The notes: a model not told the origin generated them from the letters alone. A stretch of DNA of 26,452 nt from a virus (IMGVR_UViG_3300009024_000063:1-26452), one strand, 5' to 3'. Shown: positions 8,594 through 18,467, numbered from the stretch's first letter. Translations and numbers: made by a program.

Positions 8594-11141
8594 TTAAAAT
8601 TCTTTGTGCAGTTAAGTTCAAGTTAGTATTAGAACTTGAAGTTGTTGCAAATAATGTTACGTTTCCAGATACTCCATCAATGTTACTTGATAACTCAACG
8701 ATGTCTGCTGATACATTAGAACATATTGAAGCATATATTGTAATGTAAGAGTCTGAACCGTCATGTACTAATAATGTTTCTACCGACTGATACCCATCAT
8801 CTCCTGTTGCAGAGATAACGTATTTTGCTGTTCTGTAATCACCTGGATCAAATTCATCGATCACTGTGTTAGTAGATACTGTTACATTAGAACGTGAAGT
8901 TCCGAAAGAAACTGCGTCAACATCACCAGTAGTTGTTACTGAAGTTAATGTTCCGACAGATGTAATGTTTGGTTGAGCCGCTGTTGTTACGGTTCCTGCT
9001 GTTGTAGCCGTTGATACTGTGCCTGTTACATTTGCGCCTGCTACTGCATTTGCTGTAGTTGCGAATGCGACTGCTCCAGATACGTTTGCTCCAGCAACTG
9101 AATTTGATACTGCTGAGAAGCCAACTTCACCTGTTACATTAGCACCTGCTAATGCAGACAAACCACCACCATCACCAAAGAACTTACCAGTTGATACTGT
9201 TATGTTTCCAGCGACATCTAAGTTACTAGTTGTTTTGTCGAATGTAAAGTTTGCTGAGCCACCGAAGTCTTCAGAATCATTGAACTGAACGTTTGTATTC
9301 GCTCCGCCTGGATCTGATAAATCCCAAGGATTACCGTTTGCATATTGCAGATTGTCTGTTTGTAATGTTCCAGTAGCAGTTGTACCTGTTACTGATAGTG
9401 CTGTTAATGTTCCAACACTTGTAATATTTGGCTGAGCCGCTGTAGTAATAGTAGATGCTGATCCAGTTACACTGCCTGAAATATCAGCAGTAACTGTTAA
9501 GCCACTTAAAGTGCCTACAGAAGTAATGTTTGGTTGTGCCGCAGTAGTAATAGTTGAAGCAGTACCTGTCACTGAACCAACAATTGCGTTTGTTACAGTT
9601 AAGTCTGTAAGTGTTCCTACAGAAGTAAGAGATGAACCAATTACTGTTGAGTTAAGCGATGTTCCTGTCAGAAGTGTTGCGTCTGCTGTAATTGCAACGT
9701 TCGCACCTGCTGTTAATTGTCCTCTTTGATCAACTGTAAACGTAGCATTATGTGTTCCGTTACCATATGCTCCTGCTGTTACTGCTGTATCAGTGATTGA
9801 AAATTCAGAACCAGTTAATGTAAGTCCAGCGCCTGCTGTAAATGTTCCTGCTCCTGAGAACTGAACAAATGTGATAGCGTCTGTACCAACAGTTGATACT
9901 GGGTCTGTGTTAACAAAGCCTGAGTCGTTTAGAGTACTTCCGTTTGATACGAATGTAAAGTCACCACCTGCAATTTCAGTTGGTGTATCAAAATCTGATG
10001 CTCTTGTTAGAACAGTAGAAGAAGTCTTAACGTATATTCCGTTGTTTGCTTGATCTGCTTCGTCTTTAACTAAGATTCTGTCATCGGCTTGTGTTGTGTA
10101 ACCATCGATAGTATCGAAGTTACCTGTAGACGTTGTTAATGTAGCACCAACTCCTGATGCGCCATTGTCATATGTAATTGTTCCGCCAGTAATAGATGTA
10201 AGAGTTCCTGTTGTTCCAGCATCACATGGTGCATGTACTGCTAATCCTTGTGCTACGTCATCTACATACTGCTTAGTAGCCGCATCTGTTGATGCTGTAG
10301 GCGTTGCTAAGTCTGAAATTCTTGCTGAACTAACTGCAACTGTGCCAGTGCCTGTTGGTTCAAGTGTAATTGGTTGATTAGTTCCGATTGCTGTAATCGT
10401 AACTCCTGCTGATTTACCGATAACTCTATCAGTAACTAAGTTTGCAGAAGTATCTACATTTCCTGTTACTTCTAATGATGATAATGTGCCAACTGATGTT
10501 ATGTTAGGTTGTGCTCCAGTAGTAACAGTAGATGCAGTGCCTGTGACTGATCCTGCTATTGGATTAGTAACTGTTAAGCCACCTAATGTTCCTACAGATG
10601 TAATTGCTGTCTGTGCCGCTGTAGTTAATGTTCCTGCGACAGATGTAAAGTCACCAGTTGCGCCAGATATGTTACCTGTTGTAACATTACCTGTTACTGC
10701 TAAAACGCCTGTGGTTTCATTGAAAGTAAATCCATTGTCTCCAGCGAATTCGCCGTCTAAGTTATACTGAACTGCTCTGTTTGAGCCGTTTGGATTACCA
10801 CCTAAGTCCCATGCTACGCCATTTGCATATAAAAGATTATCTGTCTTTACATTTCCTGCGTCTACATTGCCTGTGACTGAAACTGCTGATAGTGTACCAA
10901 CAGATGTGATGTTTGGTTGAGCGGCAGTTGAAACTGTACCAGCAGTTGTCGCTAAAGGTACAGTACCAGTTACATTTGCCCCTGGTAGATTAGTTAAAGA
11001 TGCACCTGAACCAGCAAAAGTTGTTGCACTCGCCAATGTTCCTAAAGCGGCATTGTTTACTGTTAAATTACCCGTTGCGGCATCTAGGGTAGCCGTACCT
11101 ACCGTCAAACCATTCTTTACTACAAAATTTCTAGTTGCCAT
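8589..11141 (-). CDS. Modular fibre-like virion structural protein (850 aa)
   Basis: A fibre-like structural protein. Modules in order: family N-terminus MATRNFVVKNGLTVG (1-15); GANVTGTV (54-61); six AQPNITSVGTL-type motifs plus one SSLTSVGTL variant; two LLYANG..WDL modules (about 100-152 and 596-650); the central module (ATPTASTDAATKQYVDD, 279-295, to LTLTGSEFSIT, 440-450), near-identical in protein and partly in DNA to residues 1029-1200 of the 1662-aa protein; a GNGTHNATFTV..RGQLTAGANV segment (460-482), a type found in many phage tail proteins; and NVSG/NVTG repeats (668-708). The C-terminal domain (746-850; VIDEFDPGDYRTAKYVI, LLVHDG) is shared with the 602- and 1091-aa proteins. AGGA precedes the ATG. 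The upstream gap is only 27 bp with no promoter, so it is probably cotranscribed with the 602-aa gene. Confidence 0.9.
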   Translation of the reverse strand: MATRNFVVKNGLTVGTATLDAATGNLTVNNAALGTLASATTFAGSGASLTNLPGANVTGTVPLATTAGTVSTAAQPNITSVGTLSAVSVTGNVDAGNVKTDNLLYANGVAWDLGGNPNGSNRAVQYNLDGEFAGDNGFTFNETTGVLAVTGNVTTGNISGATGDFTSVAGTLTTAAQTAITSVGTLGGLTVTNPIAGSVTGTASTVTTGAQPNITSVGTLSSLEVTGNVDTSANLVTDRVIGKSAGVTITAIGTNQPITLEPTGTGTVAVSSARISDLATPTASTDAATKQYVDDVAQGLAVHAPCDAGTTGTLTSITGGTITYDNGASGVGATLTTSTGNFDTIDGYTTQADDRILVKDEADQANNGIYVKTSSTVLTRASDFDTPTEIAGGDFTFVSNGSTLNDSGFVNTDPVSTVGTDAITFVQFSGAGTFTAGAGLTLTGSEFSITDTAVTAGAYGNGTHNATFTVDQRGQLTAGANVAITADATLLTGTSLNSTVIGSSLTSVGTLTDLTVTNAIVGSVTGTASTITTAAQPNITSVGTLSGLTVTADISGSVTGSASTITTAAQPNITSVGTLTALSVTGTTATGTLQTDNLQYANGNPWDLSDPGGANTNVQFNDSEDFGGSANFTFDKTTSNLDVAGNITVSTGKFFGDGGGLSALAGANVTGEVGFSAVSNSVAGANVSGAVAFATTANAVAGANVTGTVSTATTAGTVTTAAQPNITSVGTLTSVTTTGDVDAVSFGTSRSNVTVSTNTVIDEFDPGDYRTAKYVISATGDDGYQSVETLLVHDGSDSYITIYASICSNVSADIVELSSNIDGVSGNVTLFATTSSSNTNLNLTAQRILT
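9829..9874 (-). repeat. Inter-gene direct repeat, copy B (46 bp)
   Basis: Partner of 4277-4322, with one mismatch in 46 bp. It lies in the matching central module of the 850-aa gene, 5552 bp away in the same orientation. Confidence 0.9.
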
Positions 11142-11168
11142 TTTTTATTTTCCTAAGTTAAACTGAAT

Positions 11169-12977
11169 TTAATCTGGGACATATGTACCCATTAAATTAA
11201 CGCTCGTGCTACTATTAACAGGAGTCGCTCTTAATTCTATGTCATCACCATTAACAACGGTAGATAAACTCATAAGTTCTGATCCTGTCGTAGATAAACT
11301 ACCGTATACTGTGATAATACTATTTATGTCATCATGCACTAAAAGTGCTTCTAGTGCTTGATAGCCTGTGCTATCTGATACTTTAATTGTATATTTTGCT
11401 GATCTATATGTAGATGCATCAAATGTATCGATAACAGTGTTCGCAGATCCTACTGAAACTGCTGTTCTACTACTATAAAAATCTCCAACTGATAACGAAT
11501 CTGATTGTAAGTTGTCAGCAGTTACATTACCTCTAGCAGTAACTGTTTTACCAGTTGCTCCCATAATAATGTTGGCCGCTAGTCCTAAATTGATATCTGT
11601 TATAGTTGTAGCAAAGATTCCAGCAGTTGTTGTACCTGTGTTTACTGATATAACACCTGATCCTGGATTAGTACCATATTGCATTGTACCAGAAGATGCT
11701 ATTACATTACCTGATGTGCTGTTTCCAGACACTGTTAATGATGTCAAAGTGCCTGTACTTGTGATATTAGGCTGTGCCGCTGTTGTTACAGTTCCTGCTG
11801 TTGTTGCAGTTGCTACTGTACCACTAATATTAGCGGCTACAACATTTGATAAACCACCTGCATCACCTGTAAACACTCCTGTATTTGCTGTAAATGCTAC
11901 AGCAGTAACTGTTCCGTTAACACCTAATGCACTTAATGTACCTAATGATGTAATGTTCGGTTGTGACGCAGTTGCTAGTGTTCCTGCTACATTGTCAGCA
12001 CTTAATGTGTTTGTTGATTGATCGTAAGTAAATGCCGCTTCTGCTCCGAAGTCGCCATTGTTATTAAACTGAACTTGAGTGTTTGAACCTGCCGCTGAAG
12101 TGCCAAATACAATTGACTGTCCATTTGCATAATAATAGTTGTCTGTTTTGACACCTAATGGTTCGACATTACCTGTCGTAGTTAAAACACCTGTTGATGC
12201 CATACTGAATACATCTGCTGTACCACCAACGCCCATTGTGACTGATGATCCTGTTGAGTCTATTGATACATTAGATGTACCATTGAAGATTGCAGTATGA
12301 TCGAAATCTGCTGACCCTTCAAAAACAAACTGTCCACCGTCACCGTTAGTCATAATCATAGCGCCGTTAGCCGCTTCTTCTATCTTGCCGCCACCTAAAT
12401 AGATAGATGTACCAGATAGATATAAGTCTCTAAAACGCTGTGTAGTTGTGCCTAAGTCATATGTTACGTTTGCACTAGGAATAATATCACCAGTAATGCT
12501 TACATTACCAGGTAGTGATAAGTTTCCTGTGCTTGGTAAGAAAGTAAAGCCAGAGTTACCAGTTAGTGTGCCGTTGTTATCATAGTAAACTTCATTTGGA
12601 GCCGCATTCTGAGATGTTCCGACTTCAATAAGAATACCATCGACTTCCAGTGTTCCATCAATTTCAATTGCTTCTGAATAAAGACCTTGAAAGTTTTCTG
12701 GAACTACGTATGACTCACCTGAAACGATGATATACGGCATTGGTGCCGCACTATCAGTTGTATTATCAGCAAATGATAAACCACCTAATCCATCGGTTGT
12801 TAAAACCTGACCGGACGTACCACCAGTAATTGTTACATTACCGATGGGACCTAGTTCTGTTAGTTCTGATACTGTTAGATTTACTGGAGTTACATTACCA
12901 ATGTTACTAACAACATCTATATCTGAGTCTTGTCCGACCGAGAACCCAGATACCGAATTAAATGATCGTAATGCCAT
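11169..12977 (-). CDS. Modular fibre-like virion structural protein (602 aa)
   Basis: A fibre-like structural protein. N-terminus MALRSFNSVSGFSVGQ (1-16), of the same type as the 732- and 509-aa proteins. Residues 48-118 (VTITGG.SGQVLTTDG, APMP, VPENFQGLY, IEIDGTLEVDGILIEV) match the 193-aa protein. A YDLGTTTQRFRDLYLSG motif (173-189) is a common phage structural-protein motif. Two QVQFN-type modules (about 127-157 and 278-325), two AQPNITS.GTL motifs (338-347, 401-411) and a GDAGGLSNV..ANISGTV unit (371-388) follow. The shared C-terminal domain spans 505-602 (VIDTFDASTYRSAKYTI, LLVHDD). AAGGGA lies before the ATG. It begins 13 bp after the 1091-aa gene, so it is in the same transcript. It lacks the central DAATKQYVDD module found in its two neighbours. 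Confidence 0.9.
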   Translation of the reverse strand: MALRSFNSVSGFSVGQDSDIDVVSNIGNVTPVNLTVSELTELGPIGNVTITGGTSGQVLTTDGLGGLSFADNTTDSAAPMPYIIVSGESYVVPENFQGLYSEAIEIDGTLEVDGILIEVGTSQNAAPNEVYYDNNGTLTGNSGFTFLPSTGNLSLPGNVSITGDIIPSANVTYDLGTTTQRFRDLYLSGTSIYLGGGKIEEAANGAMIMTNGDGGQFVFEGSADFDHTAIFNGTSNVSIDSTGSSVTMGVGGTADVFSMASTGVLTTTGNVEPLGVKTDNYYYANGQSIVFGTSAAGSNTQVQFNNNGDFGAEAAFTYDQSTNTLSADNVAGTLATASQPNITSLGTLSALGVNGTVTAVAFTANTGVFTGDAGGLSNVVAANISGTVATATTAGTVTTAAQPNITSTGTLTSLTVSGNSTSGNVIASSGTMQYGTNPGSGVISVNTGTTTAGIFATTITDINLGLAANIIMGATGKTVTARGNVTADNLQSDSLSVGDFYSSRTAVSVGSANTVIDTFDASTYRSAKYTIKVSDSTGYQALEALLVHDDINSIITVYGSLSTTGSELMSLSTVVNGDDIELRATPVNSSTSVNLMGTYVPD

Positions 12978-12990
12978 TGTAATTTATCCC

Positions 12991-15900
12991 TTAAATGCTT
13001 CTATATTGTGAAGTCCAAACAGTTGAGTTAGAACTCGCTGGAGTTGTACTCAATGCTATGTTCGCTCCTGATATTGCTACCGATAATGCTCCTGTAGTTG
13101 TTCCTATGAACGCTTGTCCATAGATACTAAAGTCAACAGTCGTTCCGTCGGTCACTGCTAAAACAGTTGCTACGCTATACTTGCTTCCTGCCGTATCGAT
13201 GCCTTTAACTAAGAATTCTACTCCGTTAAGACCTGCTACTGGGAACTCAGCGATTACTTGTCCTGCTGTTACAGCAGTAGTAGTGGCGGTGTCAGCGCCT
13301 ACTGTTGAAATCTCACTAGCACCTATGTTAACAACGCCTGCGATATCAGCATCACCACTTGAAGTGATTGATGTTAATGTACCGACTGATGTAATGTTTG
13401 GCTGGGCCGCTGTATATACAGTACCTGCAACTAATGCGTTTGCAGATTGACCTGTTACATTTGCTCCTGCTACTGAATTTGCGACTGCCGCAAATGCTAC
13501 TTCGCCAGTTACGTTTGCGCCTGCTACGTTAGATAGTCCGCCACCGTCACCAGTGAATAAGCCAGTGTTTGCTGTGAATGCTGGTGCTGTTAATGTACCA
13601 GTTGCTTTGATTGTTCCGCCGACTGTTATACCAGTTGCGTCTATTACTGCAACATTGCTTGTACCGTCAACAGATAATGTGATGTTGCCATCTGCTGTTG
13701 CGATATCTACGTTAGATGTTCCGTTAGAAATACCTGATAGATTCAATCCAACAATGTTTCCAGCCGCAATGTTTGAGATACCGAAACCGTCACCGTTAAA
13801 GATGCCTGCTGTTGTATCAATGTTTCCTGCTGTAGTTAAGTTGCCACCAGATACATTACCTGTTGCCGCTACTACGCCTGCTGTAGTGACGTTTCCACCA
13901 ATGACGTTACCAGTTACTTCTACAACACCACCTGATGTTAAGTTACCACCGTTTACATTACCTGTAGCATCTACTAGACCGCCTGTGTTAATGTTTCCGC
14001 CGTCTACGTTACCAGTTACAGTTAAGTCTACTAATGTTCCTACTGATGTTACGTTTGGTTGTGCCGCTGTTGTTAATGAACCTGCTACGTCTGTAAATGT
14101 ACCAGTTGTACCTGCTACGTTTCCACCAGTGATGTTACCAGTTGCACTTACAACACCTGCTGTTGTTAAGTTACCACCTGCTACGTTACCAGTTGCTGAT
14201 AGACTTGTACCTGTTGCCGCTCCAATGTCTGGAGTAGTGAACTGAGCAGAAGTTTTAACAACTACGTTTCCACCTTGAATGTCTGTTGTTACACCATCAA
14301 TGTTAACAGAGAATTCAGTACCAGTTAATGTAAGACCTGCACCTGCTGTGAATGATCCTGCACCTGAGAACTGAACGAAAGTTACGTCTGAAGTACCAAC
14401 TGTTGTTACTGGATCAGTCATTACCCAACCAGTATCATTATAGATAGTACCTTGTTGTATGAATACAAAGTCACCACCAGCCATTTCAGTTGGAGTGTCA
14501 AAGTCTGTTGCTCTTGTCAAAACAGTTGAACTTGTGTAAGTGTAGATACCATTATGTGCTGATGTTGATTCGTCTTTAATAACGATACGATCATCAGTTG
14601 ATAATGTAACACCGTCTATTGCTGTTAATGTTGAACCAGAAATTGTAAGTGTTGCTCCGACACCTGCTGTACCGTTGTCATATGTTACAGTACCACCAGA
14701 CATTGTTGCTAGTGTTCCTGTTGATGCTACGATTGCTGGTGCTTGAATTGCAAGACCTTGTGCTAAGTCATCTACGTATTGTTTTGTTGCCGCATCTGTT
14801 GATGCAGTTGGAGCTCCCAATGATTCAATTTTGAAACCACCAACGTGAACTTGTCCAGTTCCTGTAGGTCTGATTTCAACGTAGTCATCTGATGAACCCG
14901 CTGTTAATGTTAAGTTACCTGTAGTACCTGTAACAGATGGAGTAATTATTGATCCAAATGTTCCTGCGCCGTTTGCGTCAACAGTACCTGTAATGTCTAA
15001 TCCTGTTCCACTAATGACAGCAGTTGAGTTTCCTGCAGAAACTAAATCGATATTGCCATTGTTTGTGATAGTGATGTTTGAGGTACCATCTATTAATGTA
15101 CCTGTAAAGAAGTTTGCTGAAACTAAGTTTCCACCATCTACGTTTCCACCAGTGATGTTACCAGTTGCTTCAACTTCGCCTGCTGTAGTGATGTTTCCAC
15201 CTGATACGTTACCAGTTGCGGCTACGACACCTACTGTCGTAATATTTCCACCGATTACATTACCAGTTGCTTCAACTACGCCTGCAGTAGTGATGTTTCC
15301 ACCTGCTACGTTACCAGTTGCAGAAACAAGTCCTACTGTTGTTAAGTTACCACCGATTACATTACCTGTGACTTCTACAACACCTGCTGATGTTAAGTTA
15401 GAACCAGATACATTACCTGTGAATGTACCTACACCAGTAGCAACGATTCCAGTAGAATCAATATTTGCTATTAATGCGCCATCAACGTTTAATTCAATGT
15501 TGCCATCAACGTTTGGTATACGAACATTAGATGTTCCGTTTTGTATGCCTGAAGCATCGATACCTGTTAACTGAGAACCATTACCATAAAAATATGATGC
15601 TGTGATGTTACCTGAAGTAACAACTTGTCCTGTTCCGTTTGGAGTAAAGATGATATTAGCATCAGTATCCTGACCTGTGATAGTCTGATCTGTAATATCT
15701 AAGTTACCAATCTGTGAATCAGGTAAGTTATTAACACCAGTTTTACCGATGTATCTATAACCTACGATGTAAAGAACTTTGCTACTTGTTAAAGCAGTCG
15801 GAATTGTTTCTCCGATAAAGTTAAGAACACCTGATTGATAGTTATAGAAGAACTCTCCAGTTCCACCTGAACCAGCACCAAAGATTTGAGTACCTGTTGA

Positions 15901-16266
15901 AGTTGGATCTGCGACTCCTGCATCATCTACATAGACTTTAACAGAATATGTAGAACCAAATTCTGCTGGGATCCAGTAAGTTAAACTAGTCTTCCATGTA
16001 GGGTAAACACCCCCAACTGGTACAGTTGTGTTATCTGCTGTACACTCAGCCGCTGAACTACCTGTGTATGCTTGAACGATACTAGCAACGCCTGCCGCAG
16101 TTCCAGGTATTTGATCTGATTGAGTCCATAGAGTATCACCACGATTAAGTAGTGGACTCGCTATGGCTTCGTTACTAGGACTTTTATTACCTTCTGTGTC
16201 AGTTTTTGTGACACCGAAAGCCTGTTTATAAAGTAAGTCTACTTTTTGTGAAATTGGTATACTCAT
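12991..16266 (-). CDS. Modular fibre-like virion structural protein (1091 aa) with distinct N-terminal domain
   Basis: The N-terminal domain (1-about 180; MSIPISQKVDLLYKQAFGVT, KSPSNEAIASPLLNRGDTLW, YWIPAEFGSTYSVKVYVDD, VLYIVGYRYIG) is unlike the other family members here. It matches, from memory, a conserved marine T4-like phage structural domain. Then come two arrays of a 17-residue TGNVxGGNxTTxGVVxA repeat (283-377; 690-720 and 751-818), the central DAATKQYVDD..QGL to TLTGTEFSV module (490-655), two AQPN(V/I)TSVGTL motifs (734-744, 954-964), a GDGGGLSNVAGANVTGEV unit (906-923), and the shared C-terminal domain (about 985-1091). The single cysteine is residue 75. The ATG is 2 bp after the stop of the 732-aa gene, with only a weak GAG upstream, so translation is probably coupled. 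The fibre assignment is inference from family. Confidence 0.9.
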   Translation of the reverse strand: MSIPISQKVDLLYKQAFGVTKTDTEGNKSPSNEAIASPLLNRGDTLWTQSDQIPGTAAGVASIVQAYTGSSAAECTADNTTVPVGGVYPTWKTSLTYWIPAEFGSTYSVKVYVDDAGVADPTSTGTQIFGAGSGGTGEFFYNYQSGVLNFIGETIPTALTSSKVLYIVGYRYIGKTGVNNLPDSQIGNLDITDQTITGQDTDANIIFTPNGTGQVVTSGNITASYFYGNGSQLTGIDASGIQNGTSNVRIPNVDGNIELNVDGALIANIDSTGIVATGVGTFTGNVSGSNLTSAGVVEVTGNVIGGNLTTVGLVSATGNVAGGNITTAGVVEATGNVIGGNITTVGVVAATGNVSGGNITTAGEVEATGNITGGNVDGGNLVSANFFTGTLIDGTSNITITNNGNIDLVSAGNSTAVISGTGLDITGTVDANGAGTFGSIITPSVTGTTGNLTLTAGSSDDYVEIRPTGTGQVHVGGFKIESLGAPTASTDAATKQYVDDLAQGLAIQAPAIVASTGTLATMSGGTVTYDNGTAGVGATLTISGSTLTAIDGVTLSTDDRIVIKDESTSAHNGIYTYTSSTVLTRATDFDTPTEMAGGDFVFIQQGTIYNDTGWVMTDPVTTVGTSDVTFVQFSGAGSFTAGAGLTLTGTEFSVNIDGVTTDIQGGNVVVKTSAQFTTPDIGAATGTSLSATGNVAGGNLTTAGVVSATGNITGGNVAGTTGTFTDVAGSLTTAAQPNVTSVGTLVDLTVTGNVDGGNINTGGLVDATGNVNGGNLTSGGVVEVTGNVIGGNVTTAGVVAATGNVSGGNLTTAGNIDTTAGIFNGDGFGISNIAAGNIVGLNLSGISNGTSNVDIATADGNITLSVDGTSNVAVIDATGITVGGTIKATGTLTAPAFTANTGLFTGDGGGLSNVAGANVTGEVAFAAVANSVAGANVTGQSANALVAGTVYTAAQPNITSVGTLTSITSSGDADIAGVVNIGASEISTVGADTATTTAVTAGQVIAEFPVAGLNGVEFLVKGIDTAGSKYSVATVLAVTDGTTVDFSIYGQAFIGTTTGALSVAISGANIALSTTPASSNSTVWTSQYRSI
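13813..14016 (-). repeat. 51-bp repeats (second array) in the 1091-aa gene
   Basis: Encodes residues 751-818, four 17-residue units of the form TGNVxGGNxTTxGVVxA. A further one or two units (residues 691-716) lie just upstream in the gene, separated by an AQPNVTSVGTL motif. Confidence 0.85.
15136..15420 (-). repeat. 51-bp repeats (first array) in the 1091-aa gene
   Basis: Encodes residues 283-377, five full 17-residue units and a partial one (for example TGNVIGGNLTTVGLVSA, TGNVAGGNITTAGVVEA). The period is an exact 51 nt. Alternating small, Asn/Gly and hydrophobic positions suggest a beta-solenoid shaft, which is inference. Confidence 0.9.
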
Positions 16267-16268
16267 AA

Positions 16269-18467
16269 TTAATTACTCGCTGATTCTAATGATAATGCTG
16301 ATACAGATTGACCCGATGTCAATTTAATACGAACATATATTTCGTTGGTTGCTGTTGAAGATGAACTAACTGTTCCGAATGTTGCTGTTGTTGACTCATT
16401 TGATACTGAACTACCTGTAGTTACTGTACCACCTAATGCACAACCGTCACTTCCGTTACCGCCTGCTCCGATGTTTGCTCCTGGAATACCCGATCCTGCA
16501 TATGATGTTGACATGTCAACCCATCCATTGATACTTGATGTATCATCGATGTCTGACCCTGGCACACATACCCAAAGACCTGCGATTGTTCCTGAAAATT
16601 TAACGTCAAATTTAGATACTGATGTTCTTACAAATTTAAATGTAAAGTACTGATCAGATGCTTGACCACTTAAGTCTGGTCCAGCTGGGAAATGCCCAGT
16701 TGAATAGTCTGTGTCATCGTGGCTTAAAGAGTCTGCTACTACTGTAGCATCATATGTCTCTAAAGGTCCTGTCTGACTGTTGAATACTGTTGCACTTGCA
16801 GAGAAAGTCGGTGTATCTGTTGAACCTGGGTTTGCAATACGTTGTGCTAAACCAGAACCAGAACCGATTGTTGATCCAATATAAACATTTGCTTCTTCGA
16901 TTCTGCTTGAAGAAGATGAAGTACCTGTTTTATAAAGAACTGTTCCTGCAGGACTTAGTGAACTAGATCCTGATGCATAACTGTTAGTAACACTAACTGA
17001 TGGTCCAGATGCACTTGATCCGAATCCTGATATGACTGATGCTGTTGTGCTAACTGCTTGACTACCAGATGCTACGTGTAAGTTTTGTGCTAATGGAGTT
17101 GTTACTCCTGCACCTGCATAACTTACAGTAACTGGGGAAGCAAATGCTCCACCGCTTGATCCTGTTGCGAAGTTATCACTTGTTGGATACATATCGCCAG
17201 ATAGTCTGTTAACGCTATAGTCAATGTCCCATGCCGTAGCACTTGTATAATGAGGAACTGTTGAACTATATTCTAATGTTGGTGTTGAGTCTGCTGTAAA
17301 TGTTACAGACGTAAACTGAGGTGTTCCAGGATTCGATGAATCATAGTACCAGTCTGGAGTGTTTGTATCACTTGCCGCAGAGTCTGTGATCTGTACTTCG
17401 TTCCAACCTGCTGGAATAGAAGAACCTGCTGAGTCTGCTGTAAAGACTGACCAGAAACCTGCCGCTACGTTTGAATCAACTTCGTTGTAGTCAACGTTGT
17501 TTGTGATAATCAAGTTACTGTATGTACCGTTACCATCTAAAGATGATGTTAATGCACGTGAACCTGCATCTGCACCATTTAACTCTACTGTGATCGTACC
17601 TGAGTCACCTGGACCAGAGTTTGAAATTGCATTTGTTGTGTAAGTGCTTGATCTTCTTACTTTACTAACAGATGTTCCACCTGCTACTGATTTACCACCA
17701 GTACCTGTGTTATCAGTCTGTGTAAAGTTTGTCATACGATATGTTGATAAACTTTGAACTGACAAAGAACCATTTGGGAAAGAGGGAGGACTACTTGGAA
17801 CTAACTTTCCTAATACAGTGTTTAACTGTGCAATCGAATTGGAGACTGAAGATGCTGTTGTTAAAGTCAATGCATTAGATGTTAAAGAACCTTGAGTCGG
17901 TGTTCCCAATGCTATATCAATAGCACCTGTTGTACTTGGGACTGTAACTATTCCAGATACATTTAATGTACCTGCTACGTTTGATCCTGTTCCAGAAACT
18001 GTTAAGATAGCCGCATTACCTGCAACTCCTACTGTGACATTGCCATCTGAAGCGGCGATGTCTACATTAGATGTACCGTTTGAAATTGATGAAAGATCAA
18101 GTCCAACAATATTACCTGCCGCAATATTTGATATGCCTGCACCGTCACCAGTAATAATACCAGTTGAAACAGTGATATTACCTGTTAAGTCTAAGTTAGC
18201 AGTATCTTTGTCGAATGTAAACGCAGTTGATCCACCAAATGACTCATCATCATTAAACTGAATTGCTGTGTTTGATCCGCCTGGGTCAGATAAGTCCCAA
18301 GGTGTGCCGTTTGCATAGTATAGGTTATCTGTTAAGACTCCCAATGCGGTTATATTTGCAGTAAAATCAGCACCATTTGTAGTGATTCTGCCATTTGCAA
18401 GGATAATATTAGCGGGAGTTTCTCCGACTGAGAATCCTGCTACTGAATTGAATGGTTTAATTGCCAT
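16269..18467 (-). CDS. Fibre-like virion structural protein (732 aa) with unique C-terminal body
   Basis: N-terminus MAIKPFNSVAGFSVGE (1-16) of family type, then one LYYANGTPWDL..SNTAIQFN..FTFDKDT module (45-101) and a GDGAGISNIAAGNIVG unit (107-122) also seen in the 1091-aa protein (825-840). From about residue 200 to the end the protein differs from its neighbours. It has a SIAQLNTVLGKLVPSSPPSF segment (211-230) and a long Ser/Thr/Gly-rich region with aromatic clusters (WNEVQITDS, PDWYYDSSNP, TAWDIDYSV). Its end is conserved-looking (FVRTSVSKFDVKFSGTIAGL, 612-631; NGWVDMSTSY, 647-656; EIYVRIKLTSGQSVSALS, 709-726). From memory this body occurs in other marine T4-like phages. GGAG precedes the ATG and a late-promoter-like box lies 45 nt upstream. 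It appears to lead a four-gene transcript with the 1091-, 602- and 850-aa genes. It may be the receptor-facing member, but that is a guess. Confidence 0.9.
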   Translation of the reverse strand: MAIKPFNSVAGFSVGETPANIILANGRITTNGADFTANITALGVLTDNLYYANGTPWDLSDPGGSNTAIQFNDDESFGGSTAFTFDKDTANLDLTGNITVSTGIITGDGAGISNIAAGNIVGLDLSSISNGTSNVDIAASDGNVTVGVAGNAAILTVSGTGSNVAGTLNVSGIVTVPSTTGAIDIALGTPTQGSLTSNALTLTTASSVSNSIAQLNTVLGKLVPSSPPSFPNGSLSVQSLSTYRMTNFTQTDNTGTGGKSVAGGTSVSKVRRSSTYTTNAISNSGPGDSGTITVELNGADAGSRALTSSLDGNGTYSNLIITNNVDYNEVDSNVAAGFWSVFTADSAGSSIPAGWNEVQITDSAASDTNTPDWYYDSSNPGTPQFTSVTFTADSTPTLEYSSTVPHYTSATAWDIDYSVNRLSGDMYPTSDNFATGSSGGAFASPVTVSYAGAGVTTPLAQNLHVASGSQAVSTTASVISGFGSSASGPSVSVTNSYASGSSSLSPAGTVLYKTGTSSSSSRIEEANVYIGSTIGSGSGLAQRIANPGSTDTPTFSASATVFNSQTGPLETYDATVVADSLSHDDTDYSTGHFPAGPDLSGQASDQYFTFKFVRTSVSKFDVKFSGTIAGLWVCVPGSDIDDTSSINGWVDMSTSYAGSGIPGANIGAGGNGSDGCALGGTVTTGSSVSNESTTATFGTVSSSSTATNEIYVRIKLTSGQSVSALSLESASN

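Noticed and set aside
13553-14245. Long plus-strand open frame (230 codons), and similar ones at 14993-15574 and 11512-12021
   Set aside because: They lie antisense to repeat-rich minus-strand genes, mirror the repeat period, have no ribosome site or family match, and result from low stop frequency opposite GGN/ACN/GTN codons.
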